From NCBI GenBank assembly GCA_003507395.1, contig DNVW01000006.1, positions 221,377 through 236,837 on the forward strand: a stretch of DNA of 15,461 nt, given 5' to 3'. The stretch is from Clostridiales bacterium (GTDB lineage Bacteria; Bacillota; Clostridia; TANB77; CAG-508). The notes beneath the pieces are model-generated. The model searched no databases, was not told the DNA's origin, and saw only the letters and a list, made by a program, of their open reading frames with translations. Position 1 is the stretch's first letter, and the number at the start of each line of letters is the position of its first letter. Shown here in pieces: positions 7,952 through 13,630 of the stretch. Both the position numbers and the translations under genes were made by a program.

Positions 7952-8614
7952 TTATATTTTTCTAAATACTCCTCCAACTTTTCCTAATATTTCACAATTT
8001 GGAACTATAATAGGATCCATTGTACTATTCTCTGGTTGTAATCTTATATGATCTTTTTCTTTATAAAATGTTTTTACTGTTGCTTCATCTCCTATTAATG
8101 CTACAACAATTTCTCCATTTTCAGCTGTGTTTTGTTTTTTTACTAAAATGTAATCCCCATCTAAAATACCTGCTTCAATCATACTTTCTCCTCTGACTGT
8201 AAGCATGAAACTTTCGCAATTTCCAACGAAGTCTAATGGAATAGGAAATGTATCAGTTACATTTTCTACTGCTAAAATAGGTTCTCCTGCTGTAATTTTT
8301 CCTATAACTGGTACTTCTACCATTTCTTTACCAGTATATAAATTTTTAGTTTCTGTTTTCTTATTTCTTTCTTTTCCATCTTCGCCTTTTAATAGTCTTA
8401 AAGTTCTTCCTTTTTGTTCTTCTTTTTTAATGTATCCTTTTTGCTCAAGTCTTGATAGATATCCATGTACAGTAGCTGTAGATTTTAAATCGACAGCTTC
8501 ACCTATTTCTCTTACAGAAGGTGGATAACCATTTTTGTTTATTTGTTTTTCAATAAATTTTAGTATTGCTTTTTCTCTTTTATTAATTCCTGTTTTTAAC
8601 TTTTTTTCTCTCAC
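7952..8614 (-). CDS. lexA: LexA repressor, SOS regulator
   Basis: LexA represses DNA-damage genes and cleaves itself when activated by RecA filaments. The 220-residue protein has an N-terminal winged helix (about residues 11-75, with PPSVREIGEAVDLKSTATVHGYLSRL as its recognition region), a charged linker, and the S24-type peptidase domain. The self-cleavage site is Ala109-Gly110 (KITAGEP), the nucleophile Ser144 (RGESMIEAGI) and the general base Lys181 (ATVKTF). The Ser-Lys spacing of 37 equals that of the E. coli protein. The start is GTG at 8614, with AAGGAG about 9 bases upstream. It has its own promoter and a candidate operator at 8671-8682, and the next gene is a membrane protein 28 bases on. 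Confidence 0.96.
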   Translation of the reverse strand: MREKKLKTGINKREKAILKFIEKQINKNGYPPSVREIGEAVDLKSTATVHGYLSRLEQKGYIKKEEQKGRTLRLLKGEDGKERNKKTETKNLYTGKEMVEVPVIGKITAGEPILAVENVTDTFPIPLDFVGNCESFMLTVRGESMIEAGILDGDYILVKKQNTAENGEIVVALIGDEATVKTFYKEKDHIRLQPENSTMDPIIVPNCEILGKVGGVFRKI

Positions 8615-8643
8615 TATAAACCACTCCTTTTTTATCTGTCAAT

Positions 8644-8672
8644 ATAATATCATACAAACAAATAAATGTCAA
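8644..8672 (-). promoter_or_regulatory. lexA promoter
   Basis: A perfect -35 TTGACA (8667-8672) and a -10 TATTAT (8644-8649) have a 17-base spacer on the minus strand. Transcription would start near 8637, about 23 bases before the GTG start of lexA. It lies directly downstream of the obgE stop codon region on the opposite side, so lexA is not dependent on the obgE transcript. Confidence 0.87.
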
Positions 8673-8682
8673 ACAAAAGTTT
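8671..8682. promoter_or_regulatory. Candidate LexA operator overlapping the lexA -35 box
   Basis: The sequence AAAC-AAAA-GTTT is symmetric in its 4-base arms and has the 4-N-4 spacing of the Firmicute LexA box (GAAC-N4-GTTC), with the outer base changed in each arm. It overlaps the -35 element by two bases, the right place for autorepression. AT-rich DNA makes chance matches likely, so this is a suggestion only. Confidence 0.4.
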
Positions 8683-8699
8683 TAAGTTTGTGTCTTTTT

Positions 8700-9974
8700 T
8701 TAATCATACCATTCTAGTTCCCAGTCAACTACTCTTACAGTATCTCCATCTTGTACACCTGCCTGTTTTAGTTTTTCATTTACTCCTAATTCTTCTAAGC
8801 ATTTATGGAAATAGTGTAAAGATTCATTATCTTGTATATTTACTTTTCTCATAACTTTTTGTACAGCCGGTCCATCAACAACAAAAATTTTCCCTTCTTT
8901 AAAAATGGTAAATTCTGGTTCATCTTTTAACTCATATATCTTTTTGCTATTTTCTACTTCAACCAATTCTTCTTTTGGTAATTCTTTTAAAACTTTAGAT
9001 ACTCTATTTAATAACTCTCTTATGCCTTCTCCAGTAACTGCTGAAATTTTAAATATCTCTATTTTTTCTTTTTGGGCAAAGTCATATAACTCTTTATATA
9101 AATTTTCATCCTGCATAGAATCTATTTTATTTGCTACTATTATCTGTTTTCTTTTACTTAATTTTTCACTATATTTTTTTAACTCACTATTTATAATCTT
9201 AAAATCTTCTAGTGGGTTTCTTCCTTCTGAACCAGATACATCTATTACGTGTAATAGTAATCTAGTTCTTTCTATATGTCTTAAAAATTGAAGCCCTAAC
9301 CCTGTTCCTTCACTTGCTCCTTCTATTATTCCTGGTATATCTGCTATTACAAAGCTATCACCATATTCACTTTTTACAACTCCTAAGTTTGGCTCTAATG
9401 TTGTAAAATGATAATCAGCTATTTTAGGAGTTGCTGATGTAGTTGCTGATAAAAATGTAGATTTACCCACATTCGGAAATCCTATTAATCCTACATCTGC
9501 TAATAATTTTAGCTCAAGTATTAATTCTTTTTCTTCTCCCTTTTCCCCTTGTTGTGAAAATCTAGGAGCTTGTCTTGTAGATGTAGCAAAATGAGAATTA
9601 CCTTTTCCTCCTCTTCCGCCTAACATAATTAGCTCTTTTTCTCCTTTTTCTGACAAATCTGCCAATACTCTTCCTGTACTAGCATCTTTAATTATAGTTC
9701 CTAATGGTACTTTTATAGTAAGGTCTTCTCCGCTTTTGCCATATCTATGTCCACCTTCGCCATTGTTTCCATTTTCTGCATTAAATTTCTTTTTGTATCT
9801 AAAATCTATAAGTGTATTAGAATCTGGATCTACTTCAAAGTAAACGTCACCGCCTTTGCCTCCATCTCCTCCATCAGGTCCACCTGCTGCTACATATTTT
9901 TCACGTCTAAAGGAAACTGCTCCATTTCCGCCATCTCCTGCTTTAACTATAATTTTAACATAGTCTGTAAACAT
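8700..9974 (-). CDS. obgE: Obg-family GTPase (ObgE/CgtA)
   Basis: Obg is an essential GTPase that binds the 50S subunit and links ribosome assembly to growth and stress state. The 424-residue protein has the glycine-rich Obg fold at residues 1-158 (AGDGGNGAVSFRREKYV, GGPDGGDGGKGGDV). The G domain follows, with the P-loop GFPNVGKST (165-173), switch TTLEPN (191-196), DIPG (212-215), NKID (282-285) and SAVTG (311-315). A C-terminal OCT domain spans about 348-424 and ends VVDWELEWYD. Length and layout match Firmicute Obg. Start ATG at 9974 is 3 bases after the trpS stop, and its ribosome binding site overlaps that stop (AAGGAGTAA), so it is coupled to trpS. In many Firmicutes obg instead directly follows rpmA; here trpS lies between. 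Confidence 0.97.
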   Translation of the reverse strand: MFTDYVKIIVKAGDGGNGAVSFRREKYVAAGGPDGGDGGKGGDVYFEVDPDSNTLIDFRYKKKFNAENGNNGEGGHRYGKSGEDLTIKVPLGTIIKDASTGRVLADLSEKGEKELIMLGGRGGKGNSHFATSTRQAPRFSQQGEKGEEKELILELKLLADVGLIGFPNVGKSTFLSATTSATPKIADYHFTTLEPNLGVVKSEYGDSFVIADIPGIIEGASEGTGLGLQFLRHIERTRLLLHVIDVSGSEGRNPLEDFKIINSELKKYSEKLSKRKQIIVANKIDSMQDENLYKELYDFAQKEKIEIFKISAVTGEGIRELLNRVSKVLKELPKEELVEVENSKKIYELKDEPEFTIFKEGKIFVVDGPAVQKVMRKVNIQDNESLHYFHKCLEELGVNEKLKQAGVQDGDTVRVVDWELEWYD

Positions 9975-9977
9975 TTT

Positions 9978-10997
9978 TTACTCCTTCTCAAAATAATCTA
10001 ATTTCATTGCTTTTTTTACTTTTTTCATTGTTTGCTTAGCAATTTGTTGTGCCTTTTTTGTTCCATTCATAAGTATTTCATCAACCAATTCTGGTCTATC
10101 TTCATAATATTTTCTTTTTTCTCTTATTGGGTTTAAAAATTCATTAATATTTTTAGCCAATTGTTTTTTACAAGCTACGCATCCTCTTTTTCCTGCTCTA
10201 CATTCTTCACATACTGTTGTATACTCTTCTGGATTTGTAAATAGATTATGATAATATGCCACCATACATATATCAGGATTTCCTAAATCATCCTTTTTTA
10301 TTCTATTTGGATCAGTTACAGCACTCATAACCTTTTTATTAACTTCTTCTTCACTATCTGATAAATAAATAGCATTTCCTAAAGATTTTCCCATTTTTTC
10401 ATTTCCGTCTAATCCTTTTATTCTTTTTCCTTTGGATAATACTGCTTCTGGCTCTATTAATGTTTCTCCATAAATACTATTAAATTTTCTTACTATTTCT
10501 CTGCATTGTTCTATTAATGGTAATTGGTCTTCTCCTACTGGCACAAGTTCTCCCTCAAAGTTTGTTATATCTGCTGCTTGACTTACTGGATAACCTAAAA
10601 ATCCATATGTTACACTTTCTCCAAACAATTCTTTTTTCTGTGCTATTTCAGTTTTTACCGTAGGATTTCTTTGTAACCTTGCTATTGTAACTAGGTTCGA
10701 ATAAAAAACCGTAAGTTCTGCTGTTTCTGGTATCATAGATTGAATATATATTGTAGTTTTTTCAGGGTCAATTCCTATAGACAAATAGTCTAATGCTACT
10801 TGCCTTATATTTTCTCTAACTTTATCTGGATTATTAAAATTATCTGTTAATGCCTGAACATCTGCTATTAATATATATAAATCATATTCTCCACTATTTT
10901 GCATTTCTAATCTCTTTTTTAAAGAACCAAAATAGTGCCCTATATGTAACCTTCCCGTTGGTCTATCTCCTGTTAAAACACGTTTTTTATTTTCCAT
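9978..10997 (-). CDS. trpS: Tryptophanyl-tRNA synthetase with a predicted [4Fe-4S] site
   Basis: TrpRS activates tryptophan and charges tRNA-Trp. The 339-residue protein has the class Ic signatures TGRLHIGHYFG (HIGH at 18-21), GYPVSQAADI (135-144), VPVGEDQLP, and the KMSKS-type loop KMGKSLGN (201-208). Residues 244-276 contain Cys244-x21-Cys266-x6-Cys273-x2-Cys276, plus Cys263. This closely follows the pattern that holds a [4Fe-4S] cluster in Thermotoga maritima TrpRS, where the first gap is about one residue longer. I choose ATG at 10997 because AAGGAG is 9 bases upstream; an ATG at 11003, two codons earlier, sits only 3 bases from it. The gene has its own promoter and a short leader without a T-box. 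It lies between rpmA and obgE and is coupled to obgE. Confidence 0.95.
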   Translation of the reverse strand: MENKKRVLTGDRPTGRLHIGHYFGSLKKRLEMQNSGEYDLYILIADVQALTDNFNNPDKVRENIRQVALDYLSIGIDPEKTTIYIQSMIPETAELTVFYSNLVTIARLQRNPTVKTEIAQKKELFGESVTYGFLGYPVSQAADITNFEGELVPVGEDQLPLIEQCREIVRKFNSIYGETLIEPEAVLSKGKRIKGLDGNEKMGKSLGNAIYLSDSEEEVNKKVMSAVTDPNRIKKDDLGNPDICMVAYYHNLFTNPEEYTTVCEECRAGKRGCVACKKQLAKNINEFLNPIREKRKYYEDRPELVDEILMNGTKKAQQIAKQTMKKVKKAMKLDYFEKE

Positions 10998-11032
10998 AGT
11001 CATAATCTCCTTTTTCTGGATTTTCTTATATA

Positions 11033-11061
11033 ATTATAAGGTAAATTTTGCTTATTTGCAA
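11033..11061 (-). promoter_or_regulatory. Promoter of trpS-obgE
   Basis: A -35 TTGCAA (11056-11061) and a perfect -10 TATAAT (11033-11038) are 17 bases apart on the minus strand. The start would fall near 11026, leaving a leader of only about 25-30 nt, too short for a T-box or attenuator. The terminator at 11076-11106 separates it from rpmA. Confidence 0.85.
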
Positions 11062-11075
11062 GCATAAGTTAAGGT

Positions 11076-11106
11076 AAAAAGCAGTAGAACTTTTTCTACT
11101 GCTTTT
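11076..11106 (-). terminator. Intrinsic terminator of rplU-rpmA
   Basis: On the minus strand AAAAGCAGTAGAA pairs with TTCTACTGCTTTT around a 4-base loop (11090-11093), and the 3' arm runs into a T tract (11076-11080). The stem is 9 bp of mixed sequence extended by 4 A-T pairs. It lies about 65 bases after the rpmA stop and before the trpS promoter. Confidence 0.88.
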
Positions 11107-11130
11107 AATATAATTTCATATCACTAAAGT

Positions 11131-11178
11131 CTGTCCCAAACTGGGCAAATTGGACAATTAGGGACAGTCCCTAATTGT
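11131..11178. repeat. Nested palindromic element overlapping the rpmA stop codon
   Basis: Two inverted repeats share one arm region. ACAATTAGGGA (11154-11164) and TCCCTAATTGT (11168-11178) form a perfect 11-bp stem with a 3-base loop. CTGTCCC (11131-11137) also pairs with GGGACAG (11161-11167). A short CCCA/TGGG pair lies inside at 11135-11144. The rpmA stop codon (11171-11173) and the last two sense codons are inside the palindrome. The GC-richer GGGACAGTCCC core in AT-rich DNA suggests a dispersed repeat of REP or miniature-element type, but no second copy is in this window. Confidence 0.65.
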
Positions 11179-11440
11179 TCCCTTCTTCCACAGGATAAAC
11201 ACTGACTTTCTTTTTATCTCTTCCAAGTCTTTCAAATTTAACTTTTCCAGTTACTTTTGCATATAATGTGTCATCACTACCAATTCCAACATTTGTTCCT
11301 GGATGTATTTTAGTGCCTCTTTGTCTAACTAATATATTTCCAGCTGGAACTATTTGTCCATCTGCTCTTTTTAGTCCTAAACGTTTAGATTCACTATCTC
11401 TACCGTTTTTAACACTACCTTGACCTTTCTTATGAGCCAT
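11171..11440 (-). CDS. rpmA: 50S ribosomal protein L27
   Basis: L27 reaches the peptidyl transferase centre with its N-terminus. The 89-residue protein shows the family core: AHKKGQGSVKNGRDSESKRLG, GNILVRQRGTKIHPGTNVG and KVKFERLGRDKKKVSVYP. It begins directly MAHKKG. The cleavable extension ending NLQLF|A that most Firmicutes carry is absent, and an in-frame TGA lies just upstream of the ATG, so the extension has not been missed. Accordingly no prp protease gene lies between rplU and rpmA (a 45-base gap). The site GGGAG is 9 bases upstream of the start. The C-terminal EEGNN is partly encoded by the palindrome at 11131-11178. Confidence 0.97.
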   Translation of the reverse strand: MAHKKGQGSVKNGRDSESKRLGLKRADGQIVPAGNILVRQRGTKIHPGTNVGIGSDDTLYAKVTGKVKFERLGRDKKKVSVYPVEEGNN

Positions 11441-11485
11441 GTTTTTTCACTCCCTTCATGTACTTTATATATCTCTCTTATATTA

Positions 11486-11860
11486 CTATGCTTCTTTTTT
11501 AGCAGTTTCTTTTTTTGCAGCAGTTTCTTTTGCTTCAGCTTTTTCTGCTGGCATTTTTATTTTTGTAATTTCTACTTTTGTATATGGTTGTCTATGTCCT
11601 TGTGTTCTTCTATAATTCTTTTTTGCTTTATATTTGTACACTAAGATTTTTTTACCTTTACCATGAGAAACTACTTTTCCTTCTACTTTTATACCTTTTA
11701 CATAAGGAGCACCAACTTCTACTTTTTTGTCATTAGATACTAAGATTATTTTATCAAATGTAACTTTTTTTCCTTCTTCTGCATCTAATTTTTCAAAAAA
11801 TACTACATCTCCTTCTGCTACTTTGTATTGCTTTCCACAGCTTTCAATTATTGCGTACAT
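11486..11860 (-). CDS. rplU: 50S ribosomal protein L21
   Basis: L21 binds 23S rRNA domain and helps early 50S assembly. Residues 1-103 match the whole family: MYAIIESCGKQYKVAEGD at the start, VSHGKGKKILVYKYKAKKNYRRTQGHRQPYTKVEI near the end (with the Y-R-R-x-x-G-H-R-Q signature). The 124-residue length exceeds the usual 103 because of a tail rich in Ala, Lys and Glu (KAEAKETAAKKETAKKEA), which looks disordered. ATG at 11860 has a strong GAGGAGGTG site. It is the first gene of rplU-rpmA, behind an autoregulatory leader and a consensus promoter. Confidence 0.97.
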   Translation of the reverse strand: MYAIIESCGKQYKVAEGDVVFFEKLDAEEGKKVTFDKIILVSNDKKVEVGAPYVKGIKVEGKVVSHGKGKKILVYKYKAKKNYRRTQGHRQPYTKVEITKIKMPAEKAEAKETAAKKETAKKEA

Positions 11861-11885
11861 TATATGTACACCTCCTCTTTTTCGA

Positions 11886-11964
11886 ATACTCGCTAAGCAT
11901 AAAATTCAAGGTAATTAGCATATAGCTAATATTTAGTTACCCGACCTAGGCGGCTTACGAGTAT
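11886..11964 (-). promoter_or_regulatory. Ribosomal protein L21 leader RNA
   Basis: On the minus strand an outer helix ATACTCG (11958-11964) pairs with CGAGTAT (11886-11892). It is extended by TAAGC/GCTTA with one bulged G. Inside, GGTAA/TTACC encloses a hairpin TTAGC-TATAT-GCTAA. Position, size and the purine-rich conserved strand CGCCTAGGTCGGG fit the L21 leader known from Firmicutes, thought to let L21 repress its own operon. It starts within a few bases of the predicted transcription start. I identified it by fold and location, not by alignment. Confidence 0.75.
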
Positions 11965-11966
11965 AT

Positions 11967-11995
11967 ATTTTAACATATTTTTTCCTAATTGTCAA
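11967..11995 (-). promoter_or_regulatory. rplU-rpmA promoter
   Basis: A perfect -35 TTGACA (11990-11995) and a -10 TAAAAT (11967-11972) are 17 bases apart on the minus strand. The -35 box is only 3 bases from the -35 box of the divergent promoter at 11999-12027. Confidence 0.87.
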
Positions 11996-11998
11996 TAA

Positions 11999-12027
11999 TT
12001 GCATTTTTTTTTCTTTTGTGTTATACT
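11999..12027 (+). promoter_or_regulatory. Promoter of the divergent small membrane-protein gene
   Basis: TTGCAT (11999-12004) and TATACT (12022-12027) are 17 bases apart on the plus strand. The predicted start near 12034 gives a leader of about 45 nt before the ATG at 12080. Its presence is one of the main reasons to treat the small plus-strand frame as a real gene. Confidence 0.7.
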
Positions 12028-12079
12028 TTTTATAACATTTATAAACTTACTGAAGAAAAAAATATAGGATGTGATTGAT

Positions 12080-12262
12080 ATGAATGATATAGATATAAAC
12101 ATTCCAAAAGAGACTACAGATAATACAAATTGCCTTGCTTTAACTGTTAGAAAAGAATATCGCTTGGCATTGGCTCGAAACTTGTTTGATAAAGGTTCTA
12201 CTTTGACTTGGAAAATTGGTTTAAGTATTATAGTTTTAAATTTTTTAAATATGTTTTTATAG
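12080..12262 (+). CDS. 60-residue small membrane protein
   Basis: This is the only plus-strand gene in the window. The protein has an acidic, polar N-terminus (MNDIDINIPKETTDNTN), a central stretch NCLALTVRKEYRLALARNLF with several basic residues, and a C-terminal hydrophobic helix (WKIGLSIIVLNFLNMFL) that runs to the end. It could be a single-pass or membrane-surface peptide. Evidence that it is expressed comes from a consensus-like promoter, the site AGGATGTGAT (matching the 16S tail at 9 of 10) just upstream of the ATG, and a terminator 4 bases after the stop. A GTG at 12071 would lie inside that site, so I prefer ATG at 12080. I do not recognise a family with certainty and assign no function. 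Confidence 0.7.
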   Translation: MNDIDINIPKETTDNTNCLALTVRKEYRLALARNLFDKGSTLTWKIGLSIIVLNFLNMFL

Positions 12263-12265
12263 GCT

Positions 12266-12301
12266 AAAAAGAAGAAAACCTTTATCTGTTTTCTTCTTTT
12301 T
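12266..12301. terminator. Bidirectional terminator between convergent genes
   Basis: AAAAAGAAGAAAAC (12266-12279) pairs perfectly over 14 bp with GTTTTCTTCTTTTT (12288-12301) around an 8-base loop. T runs end the hairpin on both strands. It begins 4 bases after the small plus-strand gene and overlaps the last codons of the minus-strand metallopeptidase gene, whose TAA (12282-12284) lies in the loop. Confidence 0.87.
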
Positions 12302-13406
12302 CTATGTTTCTTTTAAATAATTTCAGTAATGTTGCTCTTATTTTTGAAAAAATGTTTAATATTTTATTATCTGTTTTTACTAAAGAAAATTGCCCACTTT
12401 TTCTCATTATATTTATTCTTTTTTCTTCAAGTTCTTTTATCTTATTTGCATAATATTTGTTATATTCATTATCAAAACTATTCATTCCATATATTTCTTT
12501 ATAATTATATAAGTCTTTTCTATATGTTATTATATCATCTAATGTTTCTATTCTAGAAAAATATTTATTAAAATATGAATTTAGTATCAAATTTTCTAAT
12601 TTTATATATGTGTCTTTTATAGCCTTTCTATTAGTTTCTATTTTTGCCATTGTTTTATATACTTCTTGCTCTGTTACTGTATAGTCTGTATTGGCATTGC
12701 TTGTTTGTTTATATTTTTCTAATAATTGAAATAGTTGTATATTTTCTTCTTCTGCATATAACATTTTGTCTAATCCATTTACTATTGTTATATATACACC
12801 TTCTCCGCAGTTTTCCATTATCTTATATTCAAAATCTTCTTTGCTATTTAATATACTATCTAAAAATACATTTTCTCCTGTTACATAAATCAATTGTAAA
12901 ATTAAATTGCACATTAAAGGGTATCTTTCCTCATTATATGTTTTAGCTACTACCTCATATTTTTCTACATATTTATATTCTTTATTCGCTATTTTTGAAG
13001 TTATATATTGTACTGCTGCTTCATTTAAGCCTATTCCAGTTGCTTTAAACTCATTAAATTCACATACTCCAACTTTTTGAATATTATTTTTTTTGTCTTT
13101 TACTATTTGTATTGCATGTATAAATTCATGTATTACTCTTTCAGATAAATCTAAAATGTCTATCTTTGAATCTATATATATAGTAGAATTATCGTGCAAA
13201 AAAACTACACCATAATACTGTTTTGGCACTTCTGCTATATACATTGGAGTTTTTAATAATTTTGCCTTAACTTCTCTATAATTTAACTTTTCAAACTCTC
13301 TGGCTAATAAATTTGCTATAGTGTCTGCTATTTCTTCCTTAACTTCAAATTCAATTTCTTTTATCGCATTTATACCCGTTAGTTCAAATATTTTTTTATC
13401 ATTCAT
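12282..13406 (-). CDS. Putative zinc metallopeptidase (HEFIH), function unknown
   Basis: The 374-residue protein has ERVIHEFIHAIQ with His93, Glu94 and His97, the HExxH zinc-binding and catalytic motif. GIGLNEAAVQYITSK follows with Glu129, 32 residues after the second His, in a helix that could supply the third ligand as in gluzincins. The preceding VFLHDNSTIYID (69-79) may be the edge strand of such a fold. No signal peptide or transmembrane helix is visible, so a cytoplasmic location is likely; a basic amphipathic tail (ILNIFSKIRATLLKLFKRN) could touch membrane. The C-terminal third is helical and charged. ATG at 13406 is chosen because AGGAG is about 9 bases upstream; ATG at 13442 lacks such a site. 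It is monocistronic, with the repeat array at 13459-13586 in front of it. I do not recognise a named family. Confidence 0.75.
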   Translation of the reverse strand: MNDKKIFELTGINAIKEIEFEVKEEIADTIANLLAREFEKLNYREVKAKLLKTPMYIAEVPKQYYGVVFLHDNSTIYIDSKIDILDLSERVIHEFIHAIQIVKDKKNNIQKVGVCEFNEFKATGIGLNEAAVQYITSKIANKEYKYVEKYEVVAKTYNEERYPLMCNLILQLIYVTGENVFLDSILNSKEDFEYKIMENCGEGVYITIVNGLDKMLYAEEENIQLFQLLEKYKQTSNANTDYTVTEQEVYKTMAKIETNRKAIKDTYIKLENLILNSYFNKYFSRIETLDDIITYRKDLYNYKEIYGMNSFDNEYNKYYANKIKELEEKRINIMRKSGQFSLVKTDNKILNIFSKIRATLLKLFKRNIEKEENR

Positions 13407-13458
13407 ATATATATTACTCCTATTATTGTAATTATATAACATATATGAGTTTGTTCTG

Positions 13459-13586
13459 TTACAAAATAATTATATTTTTTTTACAGTTTTGTTACAGTGC
13501 CATTGTATTACATTTTTGCAAGATTTTCGAGTGATTTTATCACACTTTTGCAGTATTTTTTTATAGTCTTTATCACATTTTTGTAA
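13459..13586. repeat. Phased TTACA/TCACA motif array upstream of the metallopeptidase gene
   Basis: On the plus strand TTACA or TCACA, mostly followed by TTTTG, recurs at 13459, 13481, 13492, 13508, 13540 and 13573. The gaps are 22, 11, 16, 32 and 33 bases, mostly near whole helical turns. The three best copies share the longer form T-x-T-A-T-Y-A-C-A-Y-TTTTG-Y-A (13504-13521, 13536-13553, 13569-13586). The middle copy is also part of a dyad GTGAT-TTT-ATCAC (13531-13543). This fills the gap between the terminator at 13594 and the metallopeptidase gene and looks like an operator array. A weak -10 TATAAT at 13431-13436 may be the promoter. Confidence 0.5.
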
Positions 13587-13593
13587 TTTATCC

Positions 13594-13620
13594 AAAAAAA
13601 GAAGGCTCTTTTGAGCCTCC
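13594..13620 (-). terminator. Terminator of the VWA/Cna_B protein gene
   Basis: On the minus strand AGGCTC (13613-13618) and GAGCCT (13603-13608) pair around a TTTT-complement loop. They are followed by a T-rich run including seven consecutive Ts (13594-13600). It lies 11 bases after the stop codon of the surface-protein gene. Confidence 0.88.
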
Positions 13621-13630
13621 TTTTAAGTTT

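Noticed and set aside
11004..11170. T-box or other amino-acid-responsive leader for trpS.
   Set aside because: The promoter lies only about 30 bases before the start codon, and no GGTGG-CCGCGG type element is present.
13536..13586. DnaA boxes (TTATCACA resembles TTATCCACA).
   Set aside because: Each copy lacks one of the two central Cs, and no dnaA, dnaN or other origin-associated gene is in the window.
13481..13593. CRISPR-like array.
   Set aside because: The repeated units are short and degenerate, spacing is irregular, there are no regular spacers and no cas genes are nearby.
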